From: Saccharibacillus soli
Lineage (GTDB): Bacteria; Bacillota; Bacilli; Paenibacillales; Paenibacillaceae
Assembly: GCA_002189105.1 (NCBI GenBank)
Contig: NIOB01000001.1
Coordinates: forward strand, 806,001-870,000
Reading direction: 5' to 3'
Length of the DNA: 64,000 nt
The notes beneath the pieces were generated by a model that saw only the letters and a list, made by a program, of their open reading frames with translations, was not told where the DNA came from and searched no databases. Positions 35,179 through 43,801 of this stretch are shown here, one piece after another (position 1 is the first letter of the stretch; every line of letters begins with the position of its first letter). The translations under genes were made by a program, and so were the position numbers.

Positions 35179-37635
35179 ATGAGTGTACCGGAAGAACTAT
35201 TCAAACCGGCATTTCTCGAAGAAGTGGTCGGCGACCGCTTCGGCCGGTATTCCAAATATATTATTCAGGATCGGGCGATTCCCGATGTGCGGGACGGGCT
35301 GAAGCCCGTCCAGCGCCGGATTCTGTATGCCATGTACGAGTCGGGCAACACGCCGGAAAAAGGCTATCGCAAGTCGGCCAAAACGGTCGGCGATGTGATG
35401 GGTAACTATCACCCACATGGTGACTCTTCCATCTACGAAGGTATGGTACGGATGGCCCAACCATGGAAGATGGCACACACTCTGGTAGATGGACACGGCA
35501 ACTGGGGCTCGATTGACGATGACCCGGCGGCAGCGATGCGGTATACCGAAGCGCGTCTGTCCACCATCGCCATGGAGATGCTGCGGGACATTGATAAGCG
35601 CACCGTCCAGTTCAAGGATAACTTCGACAATACGGCCAAGGAGCCGGTTGTACTGCCTGCCCGTTATCCCAACCTGTTGGTCAATGGTGTCAGCGGAATC
35701 TCGGCAGGCTTCGCTACCGAGATTCCCACGCATAATCTTCAGGAAGTGATTGATGCCTGCATCGCTGTTATGGAGAATCCAGAGATTGATCTGGATGGGA
35801 TCATGCAGCATATTCAGGGACCGGATTTCCCGACAGGCGGCATCGTCATGGGTGAAGCCGGGATTCGGGAAGCTTATTCCACCGGACGCGGCAAGATTCA
35901 GATTCGTTCCAAGACGGACATTGAGAGTCTGCGCGGCGGCAAGCAGCAGATTGTCGTCACCCAGATTCCCTATCAAGTGGTCAAATCACGCCTGGTCACG
36001 GCGATGGAGAATATTCGACTGGAGAAAAAAGTCGAAGGCATCGCGGAAGTGCGGGACGAGAGCGGTCGTGAGGGTATGCGAATTGTCGTTGAGTTGAAGA
36101 AAGACGCCGATGCTAATGGTATCCTGGCTTATCTGCTCAAGAAAACCGATCTACAGGTCAGCTACAACTTCAATATGGTTGCCATCGTCAACAAGGCGCC
36201 GCAGCAGCTGGGTGTCAAAGCGATTCTTGAAGCTTATATTGCCCATCAACGTGAAGTCATTACCAAGCGGACGACCCACGAACTGGATAAGGCCAAAGAC
36301 CGCTCCCACGTACTGGAAGGCCTCGTCAAGGCGCTCAATATTCTCGATGATGTGGTCGCAGCCATCCGCGCTTCCAAGAATCGTCAGGACGCACAGAACA
36401 ATCTGCAATGGATGTTTGGATTCACCGAACGTCAGGCCGATTCGATCCTGACCCTCCAGCTCTATCGGTTGACCAACCTGGAGATTACGCAGCTGGAGAA
36501 GGAACATGCCGATCTGGAGAAACGCATTGCGATGCTGGAAGGTATTCTGTCCAGCGATCGCAAGCTGAACGGTGTTATTCGCAAGGAATTGACGGAGATC
36601 CGCGATAAGTTCGGTATCGCCCGCCGCTCCGAACTGCAAAGCGAAGTAGAAGAGATCAAGCTCAATCTGGAAGTGATGATCCCGCAGGAAGAAGTGATTG
36701 TCTCACTGTCGCAGGAAGGTTACGTCAAGCGTACAGGCATGCCGTCCTTCACTCGTTCGGGTAGTGACCGCAATGCTTCCGGTGTTCGGGACGGCGACTA
36801 CATCCGTCATCTGCTGGATGTCAGCACACTGGATCGCCTGCTGGTGTTTACGCAGCGTGGACAGTTCTATCTGCTGCCGGTGCATCAGATTCCGGAATTC
36901 AAGTGGAAGGATAATGGTACGGCCATTGTCAACGTGATTCCACTCGACAAGGAAGAACGGATTGTATCGGTGATTCCGGTCAAGGAGCTGGAAGAGTCTG
37001 AGCAGTCGCTGGTCTTCGTTACCCGAAAAGGGCAGGTTAAACGGACGCTGCTCAAAGAGTATGCGACCAAACGGACAGGCGGAGTGGCAGCCTGCAAGCT
37101 GACCGAAGGAGACGAAGTGCTTCAGGTCAACCTCAGCGATGGGGATAAGGACATTCTGCTCGTAACCGCAGAAGGGATGAGTATTCGATTCGGTGAGCAG
37201 GAAGTGTCCACCATGGGCCGGGTATCGACCGGCGTGCGTGGGATTCAACTTAAAGAAGGCGACGAGGTGACGGCTGCCTTGTTCGTGACCGGCGATGAAG
37301 GGGAAGTGCTGGTAGTCAGCGATCTCGGGTATGCCAAACGCTCCATGCTATTGGAGTACCCATCGCAGGGACGCGGCGGCAAGGGGATCGTAACCTTTGA
37401 GTTCAAGGAAGGCAAGCGAGTCAAACCAAACGGCACCCGTCTGGTTGCTGCCTACAATACAAGCGGCGTACTGCCAAGTGTGGCGGTATTGTCCAGTGGA
37501 GAAAGACTGGAATTCCCGGCGACCAAGGCGCCAATGACCGAACGCAAGCATATCGGTAAAGCCCTTATTACAGTAGAAAAACCAGATACCCTTGTAGATC
37601 TGCTGCCTTCGTTTGTACGTGAAACGGGTGCATAA
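35179..37635 (+). CDS. parC: DNA topoisomerase IV subunit A
   Basis: The DNA-cleaving subunit, 818 residues. The N-terminal breakage-reunion domain carries [18 protein letters not shown]-like sequence (here [16 protein letters not shown]), the quinolone-region helix [17 protein letters not shown] (Ser and Glu intact, so no sign of target resistance), and the active-site Tyr in [10 protein letters not shown]. The C-terminal beta-pinwheel blades are visible as repeated [13 protein letters not shown] and [12 protein letters not shown] segments. It starts 24 bases after parE with AAAAGGGGA upstream. A terminator follows at 37694. Confidence 0.95.
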   Translation: MSVPEELFKPAFLEEVVGDRFGRYSKYIIQDRAIPDVRDGLKPVQRRILYAMYESGNTPEKGYRKSAKTVGDVMGNYHPHGDSSIYEGMVRMAQPWKMAHTLVDGHGNWGSIDDDPAAAMRYTEARLSTIAMEMLRDIDKRTVQFKDNFDNTAKEPVVLPARYPNLLVNGVSGISAGFATEIPTHNLQEVIDACIAVMENPEIDLDGIMQHIQGPDFPTGGIVMGEAGIREAYSTGRGKIQIRSKTDIESLRGGKQQIVVTQIPYQVVKSRLVTAMENIRLEKKVEGIAEVRDESGREGMRIVVELKKDADANGILAYLLKKTDLQVSYNFNMVAIVNKAPQQLGVKAILEAYIAHQREVITKRTTHELDKAKDRSHVLEGLVKALNILDDVVAAIRASKNRQDAQNNLQWMFGFTERQADSILTLQLYRLTNLEITQLEKEHADLEKRIAMLEGILSSDRKLNGVIRKELTEIRDKFGIARRSELQSEVEEIKLNLEVMIPQEEVIVSLSQEGYVKRTGMPSFTRSGSDRNASGVRDGDYIRHLLDVSTLDRLLVFTQRGQFYLLPVHQIPEFKWKDNGTAIVNVIPLDKEERIVSVIPVKELEESEQSLVFVTRKGQVKRTLLKEYATKRTGGVAACKLTEGDEVLQVNLSDGDKDILLVTAEGMSIRFGEQEVSTMGRVSTGVRGIQLKEGDEVTAALFVTGDEGEVLVVSDLGYAKRSMLLEYPSQGRGGKGIVTFEFKEGKRVKPNGTRLVAAYNTSGVLPSVAVLSSGERLEFPATKAPMTERKHIGKALITVEKPDTLVDLLPSFVRETGA

Positions 37636-37693
37636 GGTTCTGTTCGTTCAATAAGCGAAGGGTTTGGCAGTTGTTGGCTGTGCCCCGATTTGG

Positions 37694-37735
37694 AAGTCCC
37701 TTTTGCTGGATGAAGCGAAAGGGACTTTTTTATTC
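37694..37735 (+). terminator. Terminator of parEC
   Basis: AAGTCCCTTT and AAAGGGACTT flank a 14-base loop, followed by six T residues. Confidence 0.9.
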
Positions 37736-37829
37736 AAAAAGAGAGAAACCAACAGCCGTTCCCAAACGTCTTAATCAGTAGATCTACCGGAAATTGATGC
37801 ATAGATCCAACCAAGAACGGAGGGCGAAG

Positions 37830-38213
37830 ATGTCTTATATCGCTTATTTGTACGCGTACGCCGCAGTAGGTCTGTTTCTCGTTCATGGAATGGCGCAAAA
37901 ACGGGTTCTGAACGAAGAAGAACTTCGCAGCTCCAAGAAGGAATATTTGTCGCAGACAGAAGGGTATCGGGTGTATGGCTGGGGATTGGGCATTGGCGGA
38001 GCAGTAGCGGCTCTACTATGGCTGATGGATGATTTCATGACCGTTAGTCCACTGTTCTTTATCCTTCTGACCTTGATCTTTGCATTTCGCGCTTATATGG
38101 AGCAGAAGTATATTCCACACACGCGCAAACATCGGGTATCCTGGATTACCGCTGCCGCAGGAACCGTCATCAGCATCATCTTTTTCATCATCTGGATCGT
38201 TTATTTCCGATAA
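37830..38213 (+). CDS. Small membrane protein of unknown function (127 aa)
   Basis: Four hydrophobic segments are visible: residues ~4-20, ~50-66, ~70-85 and ~105-126, separated by charged loops (EEELRSSKKEYLSQTEGYRVYG and MEQKYIPHTRKHRVSW). The layout recalls small Bacillales families such as DUF4181, but the match is from memory and not certain. ACGGAGGG precedes ATG 37830. Flanked by terminators on both sides, it is probably a single-gene unit. Confidence 0.7.
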   Translation: MSYIAYLYAYAAVGLFLVHGMAQKRVLNEEELRSSKKEYLSQTEGYRVYGWGLGIGGAVAALLWLMDDFMTVSPLFFILLTLIFAFRAYMEQKYIPHTRKHRVSWITAAAGTVISIIFFIIWIVYFR

Positions 38214-38216
38214 CGC

Positions 38217-38272
38217 AAAAAGGCCGTTTGTCCAGCTGCATGAGCAGCCGTCGAAACGTCCTTTTTTTGTGT
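38217..38272 (+). terminator. Terminator between converging genes
   Basis: GGCCGTTT and AAACGTCC (one mismatch) enclose an inner GCTGC-ATGA-GCAGC hairpin and are followed by seven T residues. Confidence 0.65.
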
Positions 38273-38306
38273 CTACTTTTGGGTAAAGGCTGGCTTGTTT
38301 GGTCAC

Positions 38307-39038
38307 TTATTCGCCGTGCTCCAATTCATCTCGCAGCAGCTTATACACATTGTCCGACCAGGTGCTCCATGGCGCCATGCGTGGGTCGGGCAGCGAGATC
38401 AAGAGCGTGGATTCTTTGGTAATGGGATGGGGGAAACGCAGCCGAACCGACCAGAGCGCAATCTGCTCACCCGGCTTGGTCAGCGCCGCTCCATATTTCT
38501 GATCGCCATACAGGGGACAGCCGATCGAACTCATCTGGACGCGGATCTGATGAGAGCGTCCGGTATGCAGCTCAACGCGGACCAGCGCCCGTTTGCCGTC
38601 GTCAGCCAGGACGATATAGTCCAAAATGGCTTCTTTTGCGCCTGCTGTCCCTTTGCTCACGGCGGTTACGGTATTGGTGCGTTCGTTCTTGAGCAGATAA
38701 TGAACCAACCGCCCTTCACGCTGACGAGGCACACCGTTTGTGACGGCTGCATAGGTCTTGCGGATCGAATGAGTCCGAACCGCGTCGGACAGCCGTGAAG
38801 CGGCTTTCGACGTCTTGGCGAAGATCATCGCACCGCCAACCGGCCGATCCAGCCGGTGAACAAGACCCAGGAACACATTCCCGGGTTTGTCATGACGAAT
38901 CTTGAGATCATTTTTCAGCAGCGTGAGCATGTCCGGATCGCCGCTTGCATCTTCCTGCACCGGAATATTTACCGGCTTGACGACGCCAAGCAGATGATTA
39001 TCTTCCAGCAGGACCGGAATGTCGGACAAGCCGCTCAT
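38307..39038 (-). CDS. RluA-family pseudouridine synthase
   Basis: A 243-residue RNA pseudouridine synthase without an S4 domain. It opens with PVLLEDNHLLGVVKPVNIPVQ. The catalytic Asp is in GLVHRLDRPVGGAMIFAKT, and ELHTGRSHQIRVQMSSIGCPLYGDQKYG is the second family block. The target site in rRNA or tRNA is not readable. The ATG at 39038 overlaps the stop of the upstream methyltransferase gene (TGATG), implying coupled translation of two RNA-modification enzymes. A longer start at 39071 inside that gene is less likely. Confidence 0.92.
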   Translation of the reverse strand: MSGLSDIPVLLEDNHLLGVVKPVNIPVQEDASGDPDMLTLLKNDLKIRHDKPGNVFLGLVHRLDRPVGGAMIFAKTSKAASRLSDAVRTHSIRKTYAAVTNGVPRQREGRLVHYLLKNERTNTVTAVSKGTAGAKEAILDYIVLADDGKRALVRVELHTGRSHQIRVQMSSIGCPLYGDQKYGAALTKPGEQIALWSVRLRFPHPITKESTLLISLPDPRMAPWSTWSDNVYKLLRDELEHGE

Positions 39039-39907
39039 CAGTTGGACTCCCAGCGGCCCAGGATTCCGCAAGGCAGAGTCAGTCCCGAACGGGTAATCGG
39101 CAGGCCAATCTCTCCTGCGCTGATCTGTCCGCCGTAGCGCGGCTTCATGGTCATCTCCAGCATGTTCGACAATACAGTCGGGGAGATGCCGGTCGTGTAC
39201 GAGTTAATTAACAGGAACAGAGGGTTATCCGACAGAATTTGCATGCACGATTCCAGGAACGGATACAGGCTGGATTCCAGCTTCCAAGTCTCTCCGTTCG
39301 GGCCGCGTCCATACGAAGGAGGGTCCATGATGATCGCATCGTATTTGTTGCCACGGCGCTGTTCGCGCTGTACAAACTTGAATACGTCGTCTGTAATAAA
39401 ACGAACTGGACGATCGCTCAGTCCGGAGAGTTGGATATTTTCCTTGGCCCACTGCACCATTCCCTTGGCAGCGTCCACGTGAACAACGCTGGCACCGGCA
39501 TACGCCGAAGCAACCGTTGCGCCGCCCGTATAAGCAAACAGATTCAACACTTGAATAGGACGTCCCGCGTTCTGGATCTTGTCCATCATCCAGCTCCAGT
39601 TCGCCGCTTGTTCCGGGAACAGTCCCGTATGCTTGAAGCTGGTTGGTTTGATATAGAATTTAAGCTTGTCATCGTAGGAGATCGTCCAGCGTTCCGGCAG
39701 CTGCTTTTTCCAGCTCCATGCGCCGCCGCCTGACGAGCTGCGGTGATAATGGCCTGCGGTTTCACGCCAAGGGCCACTTTCATCTGCGATCGGCCAGATA
39801 ATCTGTGGATCGGGACGCCGCAGCACGACATCCCCCCAACGTTCCAGCTTATCGCCTGCGCCTGTATCAATCAATTCATAGTCTTTCCAAAGTTGAGCCA
39901 TATACAT
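39038..39907 (-). CDS. Class I SAM-dependent methyltransferase (RlmI-like, no PUA domain)
   Basis: A 289-residue enzyme of the RlmI/COG1092 type. Motif I is LNLFAYTGGATVASAYAGASVVHVDAA (SAM binding). The catalytic NPPY-like motif is DAIIMDPPSYGRGPNG, typical of m5C/m6-type rRNA methylases of this family, and it is preceded by TGLFPEQAANWSWM. It lacks the N-terminal PUA domain of RlmI and instead has an ~85-residue N-terminal beta-rich region. It probably modifies rRNA. It is upstream of, and coupled to, the pseudouridine synthase gene. GGTGG lies ten bases before ATG 39907; ATG 39901 is an alternative. Confidence 0.88.
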   Translation of the reverse strand: MYMAQLWKDYELIDTGAGDKLERWGDVVLRRPDPQIIWPIADESGPWRETAGHYHRSSSGGGAWSWKKQLPERWTISYDDKLKFYIKPTSFKHTGLFPEQAANWSWMMDKIQNAGRPIQVLNLFAYTGGATVASAYAGASVVHVDAAKGMVQWAKENIQLSGLSDRPVRFITDDVFKFVQREQRRGNKYDAIIMDPPSYGRGPNGETWKLESSLYPFLESCMQILSDNPLFLLINSYTTGISPTVLSNMLEMTMKPRYGGQISAGEIGLPITRSGLTLPCGILGRWESN

Positions 39908-40092
39908 TGCGTTTAAACCACCCTTATTTAGTTGTTATTCCCTGACCCGTTCGCCAAATAGGCGAGGATCATCCTGCTTAACCGTTGCGAGCAGTGGATT
40001 TCCGTTCAACGGTATCCACCGCTCAGACACTCGTTTTCCCAGAGTATTATTTTACCCGAGGAAGGCGCAAAAAGCCAGAAATTCAGAATATA

Positions 40093-40122
40093 TTGACATT
40101 GATAATCATTATCATTTATGAT
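40093..40122 (+). promoter_or_regulatory. Flavodoxin promoter with an overlapping Fur box
   Basis: TTGACA (40093-40098) and TATGAT (40117-40122) are 18 bases apart. The spacer contains TGATAATCATTATCA (40100-40114), an exact 7-1-7 match to the Gram-positive Fur box. Binding of Fur-Fe would block RNA polymerase, so the flavodoxin operon should be induced by iron limitation. Confidence 0.88.
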
Positions 40123-40188
40123 GTGACGTAACGAGCCCCGACACAGAGGGCTGTTCTCAACCCGACCCTATATTCTGGAGGTTTAACC

Positions 40189-40638
40189 ATGAGCAAACTC
40201 ATTCTGATATACGCCAGTCTGACTGGCAATACCGAAGAAATGTCCGAGCTGATTACCAGCGGCATCGAAGAAGCAGGCGGCACGGTTACCGTCAAGATGG
40301 TGGATGAATGTCATGCGGACATCTTGAACGATTATGAGGGTATTATTCTGGGGGCATATACGTGGGGAGACGGTGAACTGCCAGACGAATTTTTGGACTT
40401 CTATGACGATCTGGAGGAACTAAGTCTAAACGGGAAAAAAGCAGCGGTGTTCGGCAGCGGAGACACGGTCTATGAACAGTTTGGCAAAGCGGTGGATCTG
40501 CTGCATGAAAAGCTGTCAGAGCGTGGAGCCGAAATGGTGCTGGAGCCTCTGAAACTGGAACTCAATCCCTCCGGCGACGAGCGTGAACTCTGCCGAGCCT
40601 TTGGCAAGAATTTTGTCGGCAGTACGGTTGGCGTATGA
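40189..40638 (+). CDS. Flavodoxin (iron-starvation type)
   Basis: A 149-residue FMN electron carrier. The phosphate-binding loop YASLTGNTEEM is at residues ~8-18, the isoalloxazine-contact loops GAYTWGDGELPDEF and GSGDTVYEQFGKA follow, and the length is typical of short-chain flavodoxins. Flavodoxins replace ferredoxin when iron is scarce. The perfect Fur box in its promoter and the arrangement with the next gene resemble ykuN-ykuO of the Bacillus Fur regulon. A good GGAGG site precedes the ATG. Confidence 0.93.
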   Translation: MSKLILIYASLTGNTEEMSELITSGIEEAGGTVTVKMVDECHADILNDYEGIILGAYTWGDGELPDEFLDFYDDLEELSLNGKKAAVFGSGDTVYEQFGKAVDLLHEKLSERGAEMVLEPLKLELNPSGDERELCRAFGKNFVGSTVGV

Positions 40639-41405
40639 GCAGCATCCGCGAATGGGCATCGAACGGGACGGTTCCACTGCTGGAAGATCATCGGCTTGAA
40701 CATTGGCTGGCGTCCGCAAGATTTGCACAGGAGGGACGACCTTCTCTATCGGCCAAGCCCGGGGAATATCATTGGACACAGCGTGTGCAGTATGCGGTGG
40801 GTCATGCGGTTAACCGTTATTATTCGGTGGCACCCGAACTGCGGAAGCATGCGAATGCTGGAGAATTGGTCGATTATCGCTGGCCGCGCCGCATCGCTTA
40901 TTTTGATTCCGAGGCGAGCTATTGGCAGCTGAAGGATATGACGGCACGTCATCTCCATACCTTTTTTACTACCAACGGCTACTCGGGAGAACGTCCGGTG
41001 CTGCTCTATGAACGACTAGAGACAGAGGTACCCGAACTGGGCATGAATCTGTCGATGATCTTCCAGCTGGCCTGGCAGGATCGTCACGGAGAAGGTCTGC
41101 ATCTGCAAAAGTTTATTGTGGATCATGATCCCAAGGTTCTGGAAGGTTATCGACATGCAGCCCGGGTGTTCAGTCAGCATGCGTTTGGAACTGAACCAGG
41201 ACGAATAGAAGTCTACAACGTTCTGACTGGGGAACGGACCGAGCTGCCTGTGGACGAGGGATCTTACGAAGAATCGCTGGATTATCTGCGACTGGCTTAC
41301 AGCGGGATGGAGGAGGCGCTCACGGAGGTCACCTGTACATGCGAACAATGCCGGGACGTTCAGGAGACTTCGATACCTTCCAGTCTGCTCCAGCTGCCGC
41401 AATGA
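40635..41405 (+). CDS. Unknown protein coupled to the Fur-regulated flavodoxin (YkuO-like by context)
   Basis: A 256-residue soluble protein that I do not recognise by motif. Visible features: an N-terminal helical region (LLEDHRLEHWLASARFAQ); conserved-looking YRWPRRIAYFDSEASYWQLKDMTARHL and GMNLSMIFQLAW stretches; LHLQKFIVDHD; and a C-terminal CTCEQCRD cysteine cluster that might bind metal. Its ATG overlaps the flavodoxin stop by four bases, so it shares the Fur-controlled transcript. In Bacillus the flavodoxin gene ykuN is followed by ykuO of about this length; that equivalence is inference from layout, not from alignment. Confidence 0.75.
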   Translation: MSSIREWASNGTVPLLEDHRLEHWLASARFAQEGRPSLSAKPGEYHWTQRVQYAVGHAVNRYYSVAPELRKHANAGELVDYRWPRRIAYFDSEASYWQLKDMTARHLHTFFTTNGYSGERPVLLYERLETEVPELGMNLSMIFQLAWQDRHGEGLHLQKFIVDHDPKVLEGYRHAARVFSQHAFGTEPGRIEVYNVLTGERTELPVDEGSYEESLDYLRLAYSGMEEALTEVTCTCEQCRDVQETSIPSSLLQLPQ

Positions 41406-41420
41406 ACGAGAGAAAAAGAT

Positions 41421-41467
41421 AAAGCTCTGCCGAACCCCGCCATATGCGGGAAGGCAGAGCTTTTGGT
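41421..41467. terminator. Bidirectional terminator between converging genes
   Basis: AAAGCTCTGCC and GGCAGAGCTTTT enclose an inner CCCGC-CATAT-GCGGG hairpin. It serves the flavodoxin operon and the convergent GNAT gene. Confidence 0.8.
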
Positions 41468-41482
41468 TTAGAAAAGACAAGG

Positions 41483-42340
41483 CTAGAGCCTAAGCTCATA
41501 ATAGTCTTGAACTGCGTAAGAACGAAAGCCGCAGCTTTCGTACAGATGCAGCGCGCGGTCATTTTGGATCTCCACACCAATATGAGGCTTCAGCCCCGCT
41601 TGATGCTCCCGGCGAATGATGTGCTGGAGCACACTGCGTCCAATTCCCATTCCCCGGTAATCGGCATCAATCACGAATCCAAATACCCAGGCCTGTCCCG
41701 GCACATCGTAATCGGTTGCTACAGTGCCTACCGTTTCTCCGTGAAGAATAATCATGCTGCGGCTGCGAACGGCGCTATGTTCTTCTTCCTCCAGCATCTG
41801 TTCGGTGTCGCTTTCGCTGATCTCGAAGCCATCGGCACATAATCGCAGCACGTCGTCATAATCTCCAGGTTCATAGGGGCGATAGGAGATGGAAGGCAGG
41901 GAGCGCTGTTCAGTATGAGCGTCTGGTTGCGCTTGAACGGAGTCGGCGGACCAGGCCATTTCATATTCGGAAAAGGCATACCGGCAGCGGATCGTCTTGA
42001 GCCACTCGGGAGCGGAAATTGAAGCTTTGGGCGCGTTTAGCAGGACGGCAGAGGCAGAAGCCAGACGTCCGGCAGCCAGCGCTTCATTCCAGAGAGCCGT
42101 GAAGATGCCGCGTCTGCGATAATCCGGATGTACCATCCCGCAGACCTCCAGCTTTTCACCAAAACCGTAAAGCGCCAGAAATCCAATCAGCTGTCCATTT
42201 TCATAGCGAAAATAATCCATGTTATCTGCACGTGATTGCGCTCTCAACATTTCATTGTTAAGTTTGAGCAGAATACCATCGTGCTGCTCACAGATCTGCT
42301 GGAGTGACTTGATGTGCTGTAATTGTTGTTCGTTTAGCAA
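41483..42340 (-). CDS. Tandem-domain GNAT acetyltransferase
   Basis: A 285-residue protein with two GNAT folds in tandem. The N-terminal copy (residues ~1-130) has GQLIGFLALYGF and VHPDYRRRGIFTALW. The C-terminal copy (~150-285) has GETVGTVATDYD, VIDADYRGMGIGRSVLQHII and VEIQNDRALHLYESCGFRSY. The second copy holds the better acetyl-CoA loop (YRGMGIG) and is the likely active site; the first is RRRGIF and may be degenerate. The overall plan resembles MshD-type double GNATs, but the substrate is unknown. It appears to be a single-gene unit on the minus strand. Confidence 0.88.
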   Translation of the reverse strand: MLNEQQLQHIKSLQQICEQHDGILLKLNNEMLRAQSRADNMDYFRYENGQLIGFLALYGFGEKLEVCGMVHPDYRRRGIFTALWNEALAAGRLASASAVLLNAPKASISAPEWLKTIRCRYAFSEYEMAWSADSVQAQPDAHTEQRSLPSISYRPYEPGDYDDVLRLCADGFEISESDTEQMLEEEEHSAVRSRSMIILHGETVGTVATDYDVPGQAWVFGFVIDADYRGMGIGRSVLQHIIRREHQAGLKPHIGVEIQNDRALHLYESCGFRSYAVQDYYELRL

Positions 42341-42403
42341 GTGAACCTCCTGTTATTCGCTTATGTATTCTAGTTCGTGAAATGCTCCCATCATACCACG
42401 CGT

Positions 42404-42446
42404 CAAAAAGCCCGACAACAAAGATTCTGCTGTCGGACTTTGGGGT
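42404..42446 (-). terminator. Terminator of the YjfB-like gene
   Basis: On the minus strand GTCCGACA and TTGTCGGGC pair around a short loop and run into TTTTTGACG. Confidence 0.7.
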
Positions 42447-42455
42447 TCGCACGCC

Positions 42456-42632
42456 TTACGCGCGAAGGTCGATCGAGCCGCCCAGATGGGGAGCAACACT
42501 CGTCTCGAGCATCTTGGCCATCTGTTCGCTCTGCTGCTTGTTTTGATCCATGGCCATGCTCATGACCTGGATCGAAGCCTGCTGATTGACAGCAGTCTGG
42601 CTCATTACGGTAGACAACGCCGCAATATCCAT
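42456..42632 (-). CDS. YjfB-family small putative motility protein
   Basis: A 58-residue protein with the YjfB-family look: MDIAALSTVMSQTAVNQQASIQVM, then an amphipathic Met/Gln-rich helix and a short tail. The function is unknown; Bacillus yjfB belongs to the SigD flagellar regulon. ATG 42632 has AGGAGG at seven bases; the in-frame ATG at 42638 is too close to that site. A GCCGATAA sequence, identical to the SigD -10 consensus, lies about 53 bases upstream. Confidence 0.82.
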   Translation of the reverse strand: MDIAALSTVMSQTAVNQQASIQVMSMAMDQNKQQSEQMAKMLETSVAPHLGGSIDLRA

Positions 42633-42684
42633 GTTCATTCCTCCTTTTTGATGCAATGAAGCGATAAAAAAGGTTTCTTACTTG

Positions 42685-42692
42685 TTATCGGC
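42685..42692 (-). promoter_or_regulatory. Possible SigD -10 element upstream of the YjfB-like gene
   Basis: GCCGATAA on the minus strand is an exact match to the SigD -10. The TAAA-type -35 is not seen at 14-16 bases upstream, so this is a half match supported mainly by the known regulation of yjfB in Bacillus. Confidence 0.4.
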
Positions 42693-42792
42693 TTCGGCGT
42701 CAGAAAAAAGAATGGGCCTTTGGATGCGTTCATAGGGCAGAGTTCGATCAGGCAGGGACATTCCTGTATCTGGAATTCGTTCCGAGGGATTG

Positions 42793-42821
42793 TTGACTTC
42801 TTCTGGAAAACGCGCTATAAT
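42793..42821 (+). promoter_or_regulatory. Strong sigma-A promoter of an unassigned RNA
   Basis: TTGACT (42793-42798), 17 bases, TATAAT (42816-42821). This is the best consensus promoter seen in the window, and no protein gene with a ribosome binding site follows it before the terminator at 43223. Confidence 0.8.
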
Positions 42822-42827
42822 ATATTA

Positions 42828-43251
42828 CATGTGGACACTTGAATAACGAATATGCGTATGCAGCATGCTTTGAAGATCCGAATCGCACTGGCGCGGTCAT
42901 CGGAGCCGCAAGGATGGAAGAGAGGTAGGGCTTTCGTTGTTTTAGATTTCAGAGAACGAAGCCTTTCACCGTAGAGTGACAGCTCATGATTATGGGACAT
43001 ACGATTTCGCCATTATACAGCGACGATCTGGCGATCGTGCGCGATACAGGCAGCAATAGAGCAAGGAAGACGATTCATCCATGAGGATCGGTTTCGACAA
43101 GCGAAATCGTTTGGTTTTTGGCAAGAGTGCCGGGAGAGAACCGGCGAACGGTAAGAGGTTTCTCGGTTATTCAAGTGAAAAGCGGCGGAACGTACAGCAT
43201 TACGTTCACTAAGTCCGCTATCAACGGTCGCCCTCAGGGCGGCCGTTTTTT
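42828..43251 (+). ncRNA. Candidate ~420-nt structured RNA upstream of perR
   Basis: The unit runs from the consensus promoter to a strong terminator and precedes perR by ~150 bases. Visible pairings: GGCTTTCGTT/AACGAAGCC (42929-42938 with 42955-42963), a perfect 10-bp long-range ACGATTTCGC/GCGAAATCGT (43001-43010 with 43101-43110), GCCGG-GAGAGAA-CCGGC near 43129-43145, and AGCGG..GAACGTA-CAGCAT-TACGTTC..CCGCT near 43180-43220. None of the hallmarks of RNase P RNA, tmRNA, 6S, SRP RNA, T-box or the common riboswitches is present. Two short frames, 42852-42974 (40 codons) and 42986-43084 (32 codons), lack good ribosome binding sites. The identity is unknown. Confidence 0.6.
43223..43251 (+). terminator. 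Terminator of the unassigned RNA
   Basis: AACGGTCGCCC-TCA-GGGCGGCCGTT followed by TTTT, with one mismatch in an 11-bp GC-rich stem. Confidence 0.88.
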
Positions 43252-43306
43252 ACGTTTTTAAGTAGAAATCACGGAGGCATGGACTTGATTCTAATCAGAA
43301 ATAGAT

Positions 43307-43321
43307 TTATACTTATTCTAA
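43307..43321 (+). promoter_or_regulatory. Candidate Per box upstream of perR
   Basis: TTATACTTATTCTAA agrees with the Per box TTATAATNATTATAA at all but two of the specified positions. It lies about 85 bases before perR, where autoregulation would be expected. Its right half, ATTCTAAAT, recurs upstream of katA. Confidence 0.6.
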
Positions 43322-43405
43322 ATTGAAATCTATCCTGTATCATCGATCTATGATCGATCATAGAAAAACGAAGATGACTCTAACCATAAATGGGGAATGA
43401 ACAAC

Positions 43406-43801
43406 ATGAAAACCATCAACTTAACAACGCAGCGCCAGGCTGTCTATGACGTGGTAAGAGAAGCAGAAGATCATCCGACAGCCGCAGATGTGATGAATCG
43501 ACTCGTTGAGCGTGGACACAGTTTCGCCTACGGTACAGTCTATAATTCACTGCGCTATTTGACGGAAAAAGAAATGATTCGTGAGCTGAAGCTGGGCGAG
43601 GCGGCCAGCCGCTATGATGCACGTACCGATGACCATCAGCATATTGTCTGCGAAATCTGTGGCAAGGTGGGCGAAGTCATGACTCCAATGCCGGAAGAGT
43701 GGATGACCCGAGTGGCTGAAGAAACGGGCTATGAGGTGCATGAAGCCCATATTGTCGTGGAAGGAGTGTGCGCCGAGTGCAGAACCAAACGCAAGAAATG
43801 A
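43406..43801 (+). CDS. perR: PerR-like Fur-family regulator with Glu at the peroxide-sensing Asp position
   Basis: A 131-residue Fur-family repressor. A winged helix with AYGTVYNSLRYL recognition helix is followed by a metal-binding domain. Compared with Bacillus PerR, the regulatory-metal ligands H37 (in DHPTAAD), D85, H91 and H93 (YDARTDDHQH) are kept, as are the structural-zinc CEIC and CAEC pairs. The fifth ligand D104 is Glu here (GKVGEV, codon 43673-43675), as in Fur. The N terminus is ~15 residues shorter than usual. The neighbouring catalase and the Per-like box support PerR. TGGGGA is nine bases before ATG 43406; ATG 43397 overlaps that site. The next gene overlaps its 3' end. Confidence 0.88.
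   Translation: MKTINLTTQRQAVYDVVREAEDHPTAADVMNRLVERGHSFAYGTVYNSLRYLTEKEMIRELKLGEAASRYDARTDDHQHIVCEICGKVGEVMTPMPEEWMTRVAEETGYEVHEAHIVVEGVCAECRTKRKK

Noticed and set aside
42852-43084. Two short frames (40 and 32 codons) inside the unassigned RNA
   Set aside because: Neither has a convincing ribosome binding site, and the second overlaps one strand of a perfect 10-bp RNA pairing. They are not called as genes.
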